Assembly (NCBI RefSeq): GCF_029023785.1 | Contig: NZ_CP118955.1 | Span: 1,972,501-2,036,500 of the forward strand | Length of the DNA stretch: 64,000 nucleotides | Source of the DNA: Enterococcus faecium | GTDB lineage: Bacteria > Bacillota > Bacilli > Lactobacillales > Enterococcaceae | Reading direction: 5' to 3' | In this document: one piece after another, positions 9,862 through 19,351 of the stretch | Layout of the letters: the number at the start of each line of letters is the position of its first letter | How positions within the stretch are numbered: the first letter of the stretch is position 1 | Translations under genes and position numbers: made by a program | Notes under the pieces: model-generated | What the model was told of the DNA's origin: nothing | The model's database searches: none | The model's input: the letters and a program-made list of their open reading frames with translations, nothing else

Positions 9862-9947
9862 CAGACACATGGCGGAACCTGCTTAGTGCTGCTTCCTTCC
9901 AGACCTGACACGCTTCACAAGCCCACCATTGTCCTAGCCTTTCGGCA
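9862..9947 (-). ncRNA. ffs: signal recognition particle RNA, small (4.5S-like) type
   Basis: The complement holds the SRP RNA domain IV signature, GTCAGGTCTGGAAGGAAGCA, with the GGAA tetraloop and asymmetric internal loop. It is flanked by arms that pair (GACAATGGTGG with CCGCCATGTGTC). The molecule pairs with Ffh to target nascent membrane proteins. A -10 TATACT (9954-9959) puts the start near 9947 and the hairpin at 9822-9846 ends it; both ends are estimates. The position just downstream of tadA is the usual Firmicutes location. Confidence 0.93.
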
Positions 9948-9953
9948 AAGAAT

Positions 9954-9982
9954 AGTATACCTTATTTTTCATTCGTTGACCA
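9954..9982 (-). promoter_or_regulatory. promoter of SRP RNA
   Basis: On the complement, TGGTCA (9977-9982) and TATACT (9954-9959) are 17 bp apart. It overlaps the 3' end of tadA. Confidence 0.6.
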
Positions 9983-10477
9983 GTCTTTTTTTAATTTCTT
10001 TTTTCGCTGGCGGAGCTTTCGGAAAAAGTCAGTCAAAATCATCCCACATTCGTCTTCTAAAATGCCACCTTCTACATATGCTTGGTGGTTAAACCGCTCG
10101 TCCTCCAAAAGATTCATCAAGGTACCGGCTGTTCCGCCTTTTGGATCATACGCGCCGAAATAAACTTCTGCTACACGAGACAAAATCATCGCGCCGCTGC
10201 ACATAGGACAAGGCTCTAAGGTAACAAAAAGTGCAGCATCTTCCAAGCGCCAGCTTCCCACTTTTTCACAGGCTTCCTTGATTGCAAGCATTTCTGCATG
10301 TGTAGTAGCATCTTGCGTGGTTTCTCTAAGGTTATATCCTCTTCCAATCACTTTTCCATCCAATACAACCACTGCTCCAATCGGAACTTCATGAAGCATT
10401 TCTGCTTTCTTTGCTTCTGCCAATGCAAGGCGCATCCATTTTTCTTTTTCTACTGCATCAAGATTTGTATTTACCAA
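9962..10477 (-). CDS. tadA: tRNA(adenine34) deaminase TadA
   Basis: This 171 aa deaminase has the zinc signature HAEMLAI followed by PCPMCSGAMI, and the N-terminal WMRLALAEAKKAE motif. It converts A34 of tRNA-Arg(ACG) to inosine. The frame opens with a TTG that has GGGAAGG just upstream; the next in-frame ATG (residue 15) would remove part of the conserved N-terminal helix, so TTG is preferred. The basic Lys-rich C-terminus is common in Firmicutes TadA. Confidence 0.95.
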   Translation of the reverse strand: MVNTNLDAVEKEKWMRLALAEAKKAEMLHEVPIGAVVVLDGKVIGRGYNLRETTQDATTHAEMLAIKEACEKVGSWRLEDAALFVTLEPCPMCSGAMILSRVAEVYFGAYDPKGGTAGTLMNLLEDERFNHQAYVEGGILEDECGMILTDFFRKLRQRKKKLKKDWSTNEK

Positions 10478-10583
10478 TTACCCTTCCCTGCCTTTGTTTT
10501 TTCTTGTTTTACTTTAGCATATGATAAAAAGGCTGTAACTAACTTTTTTTTCTATGGTAAAATAAATACAAGAGGTGAACAAG

Positions 10584-11441
10584 ATGAAAATGGATAAATT
10601 ACTTGCTCTTTACCCACAAGCACAGAAAAAAAACTCTCCAGCATCAGAAGCGGATATCCTTTCTTTTGCAATTGATGATGCTTTTATCTGGATCAAACAA
10701 GATTCATTATCTCAACAAGAAACCAGCCTTTTGAAAGCGTTATTCCCTGTAATCAACGATCAAAAAAAACACCCATGGTATCACTATCTTTTTAAAGATG
10801 CTTCTTGTGTTCAAGAAAAAAGCTTTCGTTTGATCCAGCTTCACGTCGAATCAAAAGGAGAATTCTTAAAAAAAGAATGGCAAGATACTATTTTGGAATT
10901 ATTTCGCTATTCTGCTGATTTCTTTTTTTATACAGACACAGATGCGCTCTTAGTCGAACAAATAAACCGTGATTATCTTGATGCTACTGAAATCAACGGT
11001 ATTTTTCTATCTTTAGATGCTGATTTTGATACGACAACGTCTGTATTCGTTGGTTCTTTCCATTCACCTGGCACCGACCTCGTCCCTTTGTTTGCTGAAG
11101 AAAGAAAAATTTTTTTAACAGAGCAAAACAATCTTTATACTCACAGCCGTACTTTTTCTATGCAAGATGTGGCTTTACATTACTATACAAAAGATACTGT
11201 AAAAGATAGTAAGTTGATCAAAAGTTACATAGAACTGATCAAACAAAATGAAATGGAAGTGATCATTCAAGAATTATGGAATGAATTAGGCAATGTCAGC
11301 TCTGCTGCAAAAACACTGTTTCTTCATCGTAATACTCTAAAATATCGAATCGAAAAATTTCAAGAACAGTCTGGTTTCAATCTAAAAAAAGCCAACGATT
11401 TACTGTTTTGCTATCTTTTATTGCTTCATGAACATAATTAA
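10584..11441 (+). CDS. PucR/CdaR-type transcriptional regulator
   Basis: This 285 aa protein ends in a PucR C-terminal helix-turn-helix (about residues 225-280: NVSSAAKTLFLHRNTLKYRIEKFQEQSGFNL). The N-terminal 200 residues resemble no catalytic domain I can name and probably sense a ligand. Such regulators control purine, sugar-acid or amino-acid genes, and I see no obvious target beside it. The ATG at 10584 is used because AGAGGTG lies 7 nt upstream. It is transcribed away from tadA. Confidence 0.8.
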   Translation: MKMDKLLALYPQAQKKNSPASEADILSFAIDDAFIWIKQDSLSQQETSLLKALFPVINDQKKHPWYHYLFKDASCVQEKSFRLIQLHVESKGEFLKKEWQDTILELFRYSADFFFYTDTDALLVEQINRDYLDATEINGIFLSLDADFDTTTSVFVGSFHSPGTDLVPLFAEERKIFLTEQNNLYTHSRTFSMQDVALHYYTKDTVKDSKLIKSYIELIKQNEMEVIIQELWNELGNVSSAAKTLFLHRNTLKYRIEKFQEQSGFNLKKANDLLFCYLLLLHEHN

Positions 11442-11448
11442 AGATAGA

Positions 11449-11488
11449 TTAAAGGGGTTGTGACAATAATTTTGTCACAACCCCTTAT
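11449..11488 (+). terminator. Rho-independent terminator (GTGACA type)
   Basis: A near-perfect hairpin (AAGGGGTTGTGACAA / TTGTCACAACCCCTT) lies just after the PucR-type gene. The following 30 bp (GTGTTCAAAAGCT) resemble the start of the dispersed repeat described at 50.7-51.05 kb. Confidence 0.85.
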
Positions 11489-11521
11489 TTCGAATGAATA
11501 GTGTTCAAAAGCTAGTTTCTC

Positions 11522-11857
11522 TTACATCATTTTTTCAACAAAATGCATTAGCCGGTCTTTTACATCTTCGGTTGAATCTTTGATTGAATCACCATAAACA
11601 GAGATTTTCTTTTTTCCTGATTTGATTTTTGCTAACATTCCCATCAAAGAATCCAAGTCACTATCTGAAAGACCATCTACGATTTCTAGTAATTTTTCAT
11701 TTCCATCAAATTTGTCATAGACGAATTTTTTTACTTTCGTCCGAGTAGTCATATGATGGATCTTTTCCATTACTTTTCCCGATACAACGACTGCTGTCGC
11801 TACACTGGCAGCGGCTGCTACGCTTAATCCGATTGTTACTTTTGTTGATGTTTTCAT
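11522..11857 (-). CDS. hypothetical protein with N-terminal membrane anchor
   Basis: This 111 aa protein has a basic start (MKTSTK), a hydrophobic Ala/Val segment (about 8-28) and then a soluble, Lys/Asp-rich domain (VYDKFDGNEKLLEIVDGLSDSDLDSL). It is probably a single-pass or peripheral membrane protein. I do not recognise a family. The start at 11857 is chosen because AAAGGAG lies 9 nt upstream. Confidence 0.7.
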   Translation of the reverse strand: MKTSTKVTIGLSVAAAASVATAVVVSGKVMEKIHHMTTRTKVKKFVYDKFDGNEKLLEIVDGLSDSDLDSLMGMLAKIKSGKKKISVYGDSIKDSTEDVKDRLMHFVEKMM

Positions 11858-11923
11858 AAGTATCAGCTCCTTTTTATCTATCTCCATCATAGCATAGACA
11901 AAAAAATAAACGAACTAATCCAC

Positions 11924-13294
11924 TCAGTGAAATCTCAATCCTTTAGGGAAAAAGTTCTTTACTGTTCCTTTTACTTGTTTCCCAAATCCGACAGGTATCT
12001 TATCTAATACTAGCAAAACCCATCCTTGATTCCCATCACGTTGAAATGTTTCTCCTGCTGTGTAAGATTGCCATTCCTTTTGAGTGATCGGCAAGCAAGG
12101 TATATTCTCTATCTTTTTTGTAGCAAGCGCTAATGCATAGCTAGGTTCAAATCGATTCTTTTTGAAATCTCCTAAATGCAAACCTGTACGTACGACTTTT
12201 AAACCATCGAGAGAAGGGGCTAACTCAGGAACTTCCCAAAGATGGTCGTTGAACACTAAAAGTCTTCCAGTAGCTTCATAATGAAAATCATTTGAAAACT
12301 CCGTCCAGAGTTTTTCCTGCTCTTTTGTCATTTGCACTTTACTTTTTTTTCGTGTCTTCTTTTCTTTATGCATCTGATTTTGTCCATGAAAAGTCAGCTT
12401 TGCAACAAAATGTCCTTCACCCTGATCTTTATGAGGCCATATACGTATTGTTTTTTCCAAACCAGCTACGCTTCCCCATTCAGAACGTCCTGAACTAACG
12501 GATTGAGTCAAAGGAATCTCCTCAATCGTTACTGGATAATTTTCTACAAGCCAGCTAATGATCTCTTCATTTTCTTCTGGTGCAAACGTACAAGTCGAAT
12601 AAATCAGTTGTCCTTTATTTTTTAGCATTTTTATTGCTGAAGACAAAATCTCTTGCTGACGTTTTTGACAGTATAGCGGAGATTCTTCTGTCCACTCTTT
12701 TATTGCATTTGGATCTTTTCGGAACATTCCTTCTCCTGAACAAGGAGCATCAACCACGATCCGATCAAAAAAGCCCGAAAAATGAGGGACAAGTTCTGCG
12801 GGTGCATGATTTGTCACTATTGCGTTCGAAACTCCCCATCGTTCTATATTTTCTGATAAAATCTTCGCACGTTTCGGAAAGATCTCATTCGTCACTAATA
12901 ACCCTTTCCCCTTCATTTGAGCAGCTAATTGGGTTGATTTACCACCGGGAGCCGCACACAAATCCAAAACTTTTTCACCGGGTTTTGCTGCAGCAGCTGT
13001 TCCAACGATCATTGCACTTGGTTCTTGGCTATATTCATACCCAGCTTGATGGAGGAAAGACTTTCCATTGACAGTGCCAAGAAATCCCTCATTGCTGTAG
13101 GGAGCGGGTTGTAATTCTTCGCTATGGTAAGTTTGGACCATGTCCAATCCTGCCGGTTTTAGTGGATTCCACCGAAATCCTTTTTTCACGCTTCCTTGTT
13201 CAAGCGCAGAAAAAAAATCGGATGCTTCTTCGCCTAAAAGAAGACGATATTTTTTGATAAATTGCTGTGGTAACGTTGTCGCTTCCTCCTTCAT
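11924..13294 (-). CDS. rsmF: rRNA (cytosine-C5) methyltransferase, RsmF/NOL1-NOP2-sun family
   Basis: This 456 aa protein has the SAM-binding DLCAAPGGKST motif (about residue 110). Two catalytic cysteine motifs follow, PCSGEGMFRKD (about 183-193) and STCTFAPEENE (about 235). A C-terminal RNA-binding region follows. The family methylates C5 of cytosines in 16S rRNA (C1407 for RsmF), and the length and C-terminal extension fit RsmF/YebU better than RsmB. It stands alone between a membrane protein and a TetR gene. Confidence 0.92.
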   Translation of the reverse strand: MKEEATTLPQQFIKKYRLLLGEEASDFFSALEQGSVKKGFRWNPLKPAGLDMVQTYHSEELQPAPYSNEGFLGTVNGKSFLHQAGYEYSQEPSAMIVGTAAAAKPGEKVLDLCAAPGGKSTQLAAQMKGKGLLVTNEIFPKRAKILSENIERWGVSNAIVTNHAPAELVPHFSGFFDRIVVDAPCSGEGMFRKDPNAIKEWTEESPLYCQKRQQEILSSAIKMLKNKGQLIYSTCTFAPEENEEIISWLVENYPVTIEEIPLTQSVSSGRSEWGSVAGLEKTIRIWPHKDQGEGHFVAKLTFHGQNQMHKEKKTRKKSKVQMTKEQEKLWTEFSNDFHYEATGRLLVFNDHLWEVPELAPSLDGLKVVRTGLHLGDFKKNRFEPSYALALATKKIENIPCLPITQKEWQSYTAGETFQRDGNQGWVLLVLDKIPVGFGKQVKGTVKNFFPKGLRFH

Positions 13295-13371
13295 TCCAAT
13301 GTTTCGTTAGACATTTTACAATCTTTTTTACGAAAAATAAAGGTGGCTGATCTACTTTTTCATGTTGCTGC

Positions 13372-13908
13372 CTAAGGTGACTGTTCCTTTAAGATATTTT
13401 CCAAGTATTCATCCGTCACCTCGTTTTTATCCCAAACAGCGTTCATCATTTCAAGAAAATCTTGAGAAGAATCATCTGAGCGCAAACTTCCCAATGCATT
13501 AAGCCATACCAATTCAAGCGACTTTTCTTCTTTGATCTTCGTGTGACCTTTGACATATGAGAAAAATGGCCGCTTAAATAGCGAATCCATGTCTAAATCA
13601 GATTTTGCAATGATTTCACGAATACTTTCATGGATAGAAAAAAAATCTTTCAATAAGTAGACAATGCTTAAAACATCATCGGAACTGCATTCAGCTAAGT
13701 AGTTTTCAAAATAAACAGTGATTTCTTCTAATATCTTCTCTTTTAACCCGCTGATTGATTTGAAATGTGTATAAATCGGGTATGTAGAACAACCGCAGAA
13801 CTCTGCTAACTCTCTTGCAGTAATTGACTTCATTCCATATTCTTCCACGTATACCATACTTTTGAACAGCAAATATTCTTTACTATAATTTGTTACTCTC
13901 CCCATCAT
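13372..13908 (-). CDS. TetR/AcrR family transcriptional regulator
   Basis: This 178 aa protein has a TetR N-terminal DNA-binding domain (about residues 10-60: SITARELAEFCGCSTYPIYTHFKSISGLKEKIL). A helical ligand-binding C-terminal domain of unknown specificity follows. GGAGG lies 5 nt before the first ATG (13908) and 8 nt before the second (13905), so the start may be one codon later. It is divergent from the Mga-like gene. Confidence 0.88.
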   Translation of the reverse strand: MMGRVTNYSKEYLLFKSMVYVEEYGMKSITARELAEFCGCSTYPIYTHFKSISGLKEKILEEITVYFENYLAECSSDDVLSIVYLLKDFFSIHESIREIIAKSDLDMDSLFKRPFFSYVKGHTKIKEEKSLELVWLNALGSLRSDDSSQDFLEMMNAVWDKNEVTDEYLENILKEQSP

Positions 13909-14216
13909 TCTTACCTCCGTCTCTTTTCATCTACCCATAAATAAATAACATAAATAATTCTAAAAATATTATTGATAATTATCAAAACATATTTAGTTAT
14001 ATCCATTAAAAATTAATTTTTCCGCCTTAAAAACAAGAATATCTTGACAAAATACCCTAGGAAATAAACAATAGAATAAACAAGGTAACAAAAAAATTAA
14101 ATAACGTTATATAAAAAAGAAGGCGACACTCTGTGAGAATAACACAGACTGAAATGACTTTCCACTCACAGTTTTTGTCTAACTATATACAAAAACAGAA
14201 TAAAAAGGAGGTATTT
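13909..14216. promoter_or_regulatory. divergent tetR / mga-like intergenic region
   Basis: The spacer is very AT-rich. It contains a perfect 14-bp palindrome, TTGATAATTATCAA (13972-13985), about 65 nt upstream of the TetR start, a plausible operator. A TTGACA (14044-14049) with AACAAT 17 bp downstream may serve the Mga-like gene. No gene is seen. Confidence 0.45.
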
Positions 14217-15698
14217 ATGCTAATTGAAGCAAGAAAAAAAGAGTTACTTGTTCTACAAATGGTCATTCAAAAAAATAATTGTTCTTTACAAGAATTATCC
14301 AATGACTTACATATTCCAAAACGGACAATCAAAGAACTGATCCGAAAAATAAATGTATCACTCAAGCAATTTTTATTGATTGATGAATTTATTTATTCTA
14401 ATCATAAAGGAGAGATCCAAACCAAAGAAACCGATCAAACTAAAAAGTTAGCTGTTTTTTCTAAGTTAAAATTATGCTACCTAAAAGAATCCAATCGTTT
14501 TAACTATTTGATGTTACTAATCAATTATCCACAAACTGCTGTACCAAAAAAATATTTACTTGAACAACTTTATATATCGCCCTCCTATCTCGAAAAACTG
14601 ACAAAACAGCTCAATCATTCCTTAAAAAAATTCCATTTACGGATCCTATCTGTAAAAAATTGCTGTACTCTTGAAGGAAATGAGTTATCTATCCGTCTCT
14701 ATCTTTACTTTTTTCTTTCAGATACATTTGGAGGTAACGATTGGCCATTTTCCTCACTTGAATTAAATGCACTAAAAATGAACAGTACAGATGAGCAAAT
14801 AGAAAAAATTTCAAAACAAGAAAAAAATATCTACTTGCTGTTAACTTTATTCATATTACGAAACAAACAACAGGCATATTTTCCAAAAACTTCTTCTGAA
14901 ATCACTGAATTGATGGACTTATTGCAGCATACACATGATTATTCAGAATACTTTACTTCTTTTTCAGTGAGTCGCCCTTGTGAAGAGACAGAAACAGAGA
15001 GAGCCTACTTTAATTATTTTTTCTATTGTTTTTTTCCAAATCAAATCTCTTTTCGACAAAAACAGGAGATTGGTTTTTTATTTTCCACAAGCAAAAACCT
15101 TATTTGTCGACAAGTCGGTCAATTGATGACTTACTTAACTCAACAGTTTCCTCTCAACCATTTAGAAAATAAAATACCAATTTATTTTTATTTTCTTGTG
15201 TTGGCAGTTGTTTTTTTCAAACTGTTGGGTGAATCCAGCAGTAGTTTTTCTACACTTTGCTTTCCAGAAGCCACGTCCAATCATTCTAGTTCTTTTATAC
15301 AGGAAAAGAAATTAAGAGAAAAAATCGATACAATTTTTTCAAAAAATGGGGAAAGAAACCAAATCAGTCAATACCTTAGTCAATTGATCCAACACTTACT
15401 ACAAACAGAAACGAAAGAGCAGTTACTCATCCATTTGCAGATAACCAAACAGTTTACAGGAAATTATCATCTTCAAAGCCATTTGCAGCAGTTATTTCGC
15501 AAAGATGCTGTTAAAATTACCGCATATTCAGAACATGCTGATTTGATCATTACAGATCAGCATGAGAAAATTTCAGATGAAACGGAGACTTTCTATCTGG
15601 ATACAACGCACAATACAGTGTTATTTGGCGAGTTAATAAAAGCGGTTCATGAACTGTATATGAAAAAAGGTTATGAGAACAAAACAAAGAGGATGTGA
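14217..15698 (+). CDS. Mga-like helix-turn-helix regulator
   Basis: This 493 aa protein has the layout of the Mga family. Two N-terminal helix-turn-helix regions (about 5-60, CSLQELSNDLHIPKRTIKELI, and 85-145, YLLEQLYISPSYLEKLTKQL) precede a long middle region of the Mga PTS-regulation-domain kind and a C-terminal EIIB-like segment. Such proteins are global, often sugar-responsive activators in streptococci and enterococci. AAGGAGG lies 5 nt before the ATG at 14217, which overrides an upstream in-frame start. Codon use is AT-rich compared with neighbours. Confidence 0.78.
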   Translation: MLIEARKKELLVLQMVIQKNNCSLQELSNDLHIPKRTIKELIRKINVSLKQFLLIDEFIYSNHKGEIQTKETDQTKKLAVFSKLKLCYLKESNRFNYLMLLINYPQTAVPKKYLLEQLYISPSYLEKLTKQLNHSLKKFHLRILSVKNCCTLEGNELSIRLYLYFFLSDTFGGNDWPFSSLELNALKMNSTDEQIEKISKQEKNIYLLLTLFILRNKQQAYFPKTSSEITELMDLLQHTHDYSEYFTSFSVSRPCEETETERAYFNYFFYCFFPNQISFRQKQEIGFLFSTSKNLICRQVGQLMTYLTQQFPLNHLENKIPIYFYFLVLAVVFFKLLGESSSSFSTLCFPEATSNHSSSFIQEKKLREKIDTIFSKNGERNQISQYLSQLIQHLLQTETKEQLLIHLQITKQFTGNYHLQSHLQQLFRKDAVKITAYSEHADLIITDQHEKISDETETFYLDTTHNTVLFGELIKAVHELYMKKGYENKTKRM

Positions 15699-15721
15699 CA
15701 AAATTCTTGTCACATCCTCTT
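15686..15721 (+). terminator. Rho-independent terminator (GTGACA type)
   Basis: The stem GAGGATGTGACAA / TTGTCACATCCTC overlaps the stop of the Mga-like gene. Confidence 0.85.
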
Positions 15722-15800
15722 ATTCCAAATAAATGGTATTCAATCAGCTAACTCTCGGTATTAGCTCAGATCAAAGCGCTGATTTCACAACTTCTTTATT
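15722..15800. repeat. dispersed intergenic repeat, short copy
   Basis: The block with TATTCAATCAGCT, CTCGGTATTAGCTCA and TCAAAGCGCTGATTTCACAAC matches the outer parts of the repeat at 50775-50905 nearly word for word, but lacks that copy's central hairpin. Confidence 0.7.
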
Positions 15801-16508
15801 TTAATCTCTTCGGTTGCCGCCGAACAATAAGATCAAGCGCAACAGCTGCAGGAATGTCGAAAGCGCTGCTGCAACATAAGTCAGTGCTGCTGCAAATAAT
15901 ACGTGTCTTGCCATCGGTACTTCTTCTTCCGTCAGTAGTCCGCCTTCACTCAAAATTTGGATTGCTCGCCGAGACGCGTTAAATTCGACTGGTAATGTCA
16001 CCAATTGGAAAAGTAATGCTAAAGAAAAAGCGAAAATCCCGATATTGATTAACGTAGAGTTCCAGCTAAGCAATACACCTACCATAATCAAGGGGAACGA
16101 AATCATCGAACCAAAGTTAGCTGCTGGAACAAGTGCTGCACGAATCTTCAATGGGACATAACCCGAAGCATCTTGTACCGCATGTCCGCATTCATGAGCT
16201 GCTACACCTATCGCAGCAACTGAAGTAGACTGTGCAGTTGCTTGAGACAAACTCAACATCTTATTACCTGAATTGTAGTTATCTGTGAGATCTCCGGCAA
16301 TTTGTTGAACACCGACATTATTTATCTGTTGACTTTGTAATATATATTGTGCTGCTTGTGTACCAGTCACATTGTTTTTGCTTCTCACTTGATCGTATTT
16401 TCGGAAAGTACTATTGACGTACGCTGACGCAATTCCGGAAATAACTAATCCAAGAATGACCAAAAGAAATGTCGGATCTAAAAAACCATACATTCCATAA
16501 CCATACAT
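15801..16508 (-). CDS. membrane zinc metallopeptidase, YugP family
   Basis: This 235 aa protein has an N-terminal membrane helix (about 12-32), an HECGH zinc-protease motif at residues 105-109 (HExxH), and two or three C-terminal membrane helices. It matches the YugP-type neutral zinc metallopeptidase family (DUF2268/M48-like); the natural substrate is unknown. AAAAGGAG lies 9 nt before the ATG. Confidence 0.9.
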   Translation of the reverse strand: MYGYGMYGFLDPTFLLVILGLVISGIASAYVNSTFRKYDQVRSKNNVTGTQAAQYILQSQQINNVGVQQIAGDLTDNYNSGNKMLSLSQATAQSTSVAAIGVAAHECGHAVQDASGYVPLKIRAALVPAANFGSMISFPLIMVGVLLSWNSTLINIGIFAFSLALLFQLVTLPVEFNASRRAIQILSEGGLLTEEEVPMARHVLFAAALTYVAAALSTFLQLLRLILLFGGNRRD

Positions 16509-16586
16509 TTTCGTTTCACTCCTTTTCGTTTACTTTATTTTATCATTAGTAGTAGGAAAAGAATGTGAAAAGACCTTGAATATTCT

Positions 16587-16925
16587 TTAATTCTTTTTCA
16601 CAAATTCCGATTTCAGTTTCATCGGTCCAAATCCTTCTACCTTGCAATCGATATTATGATCGCCTTCTACTAAACGGATGTTCTTGACTTTTGTTCCTTG
16701 TTTAATGGCACCTGACGCACCTTTTACTTTCAAGTCTTTAATCACTGTCACGCTATCGCCCTCTAACAGACGGTTTCCATTTGCATCTAATACCACTAAT
16801 CCGTCTTCTATGACAGTTTCTTGTTCTTCTTTGTTCCATTCGTTCCCGCATTCTGGGCAAATCAACAAGCCTCGATCTTCATATGTGTACTCTGAGCCAC
16901 ATTCTGGGCAATTTGGTAATGTCAT
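16587..16925 (-). CDS. yjdM: zinc-ribbon protein YjdM (PhnA-like)
   Basis: This 112 aa protein has an N-terminal zinc ribbon ([12 protein letters not shown] ... CPECGNEW) and the YjdM/PhnA C-terminal domain ([30 protein letters not shown]). The old link to phosphonate use is weak, and the function is unknown. AAAGGAG lies before the ATG. Confidence 0.92.
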   Translation of the reverse strand: MTLPNCPECGSEYTYEDRGLLICPECGNEWNKEEQETVIEDGLVVLDANGNRLLEGDSVTVIKDLKVKGASGAIKQGTKVKNIRLVEGDHNIDCKVEGFGPMKLKSEFVKKN

Positions 16926-17035
16926 CTTCTTTCTCCTTTAAAATCTTTAGTGAGCACTATTGTAACGGAAAAAGAAGATCTTGAAAAGATACATTTGTGA
17001 TTTTTACTACAAAAGGCACGTTTTCGAACGAAGTA

Positions 17036-17998
17036 TCATTCTGTTTTTCTGCTCTTATACGATTGGCATATATCTTGGATCTCTTTATAGATTTCCTCTA
17101 CTTCTGCTAAATCTTTTGCATTCGCACCACTTGCTAATGGATGGCCTCCTCCATGATGGCGTTTAGCCAATTCATTGATGATCGGCCCCTTAGAACGTAA
17201 ACGTACGCGGTAATACCCTGAAGGCTGCTGAACAAAAATCCCCCAAGCCAGCACTTCGTCAATCACTCCAGGAAGTGAAACGATCGAAGCTGTCTCTGAA
17301 TCATCGATTCCATATTTATCAAGAATTTCTTGCGGAAGGATTATTCTTCCTGCACCATTTTCATCCACCTGGATATTTTGATAAAGATAACCGGAAAGTT
17401 TAGCGACTTTCATCGGCATTTGTTCAATCTCTCTGTTCAAAGCACTTGCATCAAATGGATAATTTCTCAATATCGAAGCAATCTCTAATGTACGGGACGT
17501 CGTGGAGGGATACAAAAAGCGCCCTGTATCTCCGACGATTCCTGCATAAAGTAACCGTGCAGCCTTAACGTTCATCTTTAAAGATTCAGGAAACATCAAA
17601 GCAAATTCTGCAATCATCTCACTACAGCTACTTGCTTTTGTATTTACCCACACAAGATCTCCATAAGGGTCATCATTGGGATGATGGTCGATTTTGATCA
17701 GTTTTTCTGCCAACTGATATCTTTGATCACTGATTCTGGGTGAATTAGCTGTATCAGTCACGATGACTAGCGCTCCTTGGTAGAAGACATCTTCAACTTC
17801 TTGCATTTCTGCTAAAAAGCGAAGCCCTTCAATCGTTTCACCTACTTGACGTATTTCTTTTTCTGGGAAACTTTCCCGTAATAGTTCGGCTAATCCTACT
17901 TGTGATCCTAATGCATCAGGATCAGGGCGCAAATGCCTGTGGATAATGATTTTATCGTATTTTTTTATTGTATCTACTATTTCTTGCTGTACTGTCAT
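17036..17998 (-). CDS. nrnA: bifunctional oligoribonuclease / PAP phosphatase NrnA
   Basis: This 320 aa DHH/DHHA1 protein has RPDPDALGSQ near the N-terminus, a DHHPNDDPYG motif and the C-terminal GGGHPLASGA. NrnA degrades 2-5 nt RNA and hydrolyses 3'-phosphoadenosine 5'-phosphate. The start at 17998 is set by AGGAG just upstream, which trims an upstream in-frame start and gives the normal family length. It follows ytoI by 14 nt, probably in one operon. Confidence 0.93.
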   Translation of the reverse strand: MTVQQEIVDTIKKYDKIIIHRHLRPDPDALGSQVGLAELLRESFPEKEIRQVGETIEGLRFLAEMQEVEDVFYQGALVIVTDTANSPRISDQRYQLAEKLIKIDHHPNDDPYGDLVWVNTKASSCSEMIAEFALMFPESLKMNVKAARLLYAGIVGDTGRFLYPSTTSRTLEIASILRNYPFDASALNREIEQMPMKVAKLSGYLYQNIQVDENGAGRIILPQEILDKYGIDDSETASIVSLPGVIDEVLAWGIFVQQPSGYYRVRLRSKGPIINELAKRHHGGGHPLASGANAKDLAEVEEIYKEIQDICQSYKSRKTE

Positions 17999-18012
17999 TT
18001 CACTCCTGCTTT

Positions 18013-19344
18013 CTAAGAACGTTCCATTACTTGACAAACAACGATTGCTTTGGAAACGATGGTGTTTTCAATAAACACTTCGATATCCAGTTTAGCGGAA
18101 CGTCTGCCGATTTCCAATACACGTGGACGAATGTCTAATTCGCTTTCCAATTGGATCAGCCGCAAATAATGTAGGTTCACTTGTTCAATCAAGATATTTC
18201 GTTTTTGGTTCATCACCATTGTTTTTTGTGCGACATCAGAAATGATTTCGCTAAGTACGCCAAAAGAAATGGTTCCAACGCCATTGACCATTTGTGGTGC
18301 TACTACGAATTTGAACTTAGGGTTTTCCAAACGATTTCCTTCACGGTCAGTATCAATCGTATGGATATTTCCAGATATCTGATCCGAAATCGTATCTGCA
18401 ATCTGCGGTTGTCGCTGGACAAGCTGCATCGCTTTCATTACATCTTGCCGGGTAATCAAGCCTTCCAATGTCAAGTCATCGGAAACGACCGGCATGACTT
18501 CTAGCCCATCCCAGATCATTTGATGGCTAACAGAGGCAATACTCATTGTTTTCTTTACACTGATTGGTTCTTTCGTCATCACCCGATCGATGATCTGGTT
18601 TGGCGATTTCCCTAAAACATCTTTTGCCGTAACAATCCCCATCAAACGATGATGGCGGTTGACGACTGGAAAACGCGAATGCTGCGTTTCTTCTGACAAA
18701 CGCTGATAATCAGAAATCGTATCTGTCTGCTGCAAATAATGAGTCTTTTCAGCTGGCATATAGATATCACTGACAAGCATGATATCTTTTTTGATCAATT
18801 GGTCGCTTAACGCTCGGTTGATCATGGTTGCGACTGTAAATGTATCATAAGAGGTGCGTAAGATCGGCATTTCAAGATCATCAGCTAGCTTTGCAATCTC
18901 AGCAGTCGTATTGAATCCTCCTGTGATCAATACTGCGGCGCCATCTTCCAATGCTAATTTTTGGACTTCCGCCCGGTTGCCGACGATCATTAGTGATCCT
19001 GGCGTAATATAGCGTTCCATGGCATGTTTAGTCATCGCGCCGATGACGAATTTATTCAAGACCTTGTCTAATCCTGCCGCCCCGCCTAAAACGTCCCCTT
19101 CAATGATCCTGACGACCTCGCCAAATGTCAAACGTTCAATATGTTTTTTTAATTTGCGTTCGATACGGATGGTCCCTACTCGTTGAATTGTTGAAACTAG
19201 TCCGACATTTTCTGCATCTTTGATTGCACGGTACGCTGTTCCTTCACTGACATTCAATTCTTTTGCGATGCTTCTTACAGAAATTCGATTGCCAACAGGT
19301 AAACTTTCAATATATTCTAAAATCAAATCATGTTTTGTCGCCAT
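18013..19344 (-). CDS. HTH-DRTGG-CBS-hotdog protein (YtoI type)
   Basis: This 443 aa protein has an N-terminal winged helix (about 1-60), a DRTGG domain (about 75-185), two CBS domains (about 200-310, FPVVNRHHRLMGIVTAKDVL) and a C-terminal hotdog thioesterase-like domain. This matches B. subtilis YtoI. CBS pairs usually bind adenine nucleotides, so an energy or nucleotide sensor is likely; the enzymatic role is unknown. It lies between ytkL and nrnA, as in Bacillus, a conserved gene order. Confidence 0.88.
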   Translation of the reverse strand: MATKHDLILEYIESLPVGNRISVRSIAKELNVSEGTAYRAIKDAENVGLVSTIQRVGTIRIERKLKKHIERLTFGEVVRIIEGDVLGGAAGLDKVLNKFVIGAMTKHAMERYITPGSLMIVGNRAEVQKLALEDGAAVLITGGFNTTAEIAKLADDLEMPILRTSYDTFTVATMINRALSDQLIKKDIMLVSDIYMPAEKTHYLQQTDTISDYQRLSEETQHSRFPVVNRHHRLMGIVTAKDVLGKSPNQIIDRVMTKEPISVKKTMSIASVSHQMIWDGLEVMPVVSDDLTLEGLITRQDVMKAMQLVQRQPQIADTISDQISGNIHTIDTDREGNRLENPKFKFVVAPQMVNGVGTISFGVLSEIISDVAQKTMVMNQKRNILIEQVNLHYLRLIQLESELDIRPRVLEIGRRSAKLDIEVFIENTIVSKAIVVCQVMERS

Positions 19345-19351
19345 TTTCTGC

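Noticed and set aside
9614..9868. 84-codon minus-strand frame upstream of yunD
   Set aside because: It overlaps the yunD start in another frame and runs through the SRP RNA terminator.
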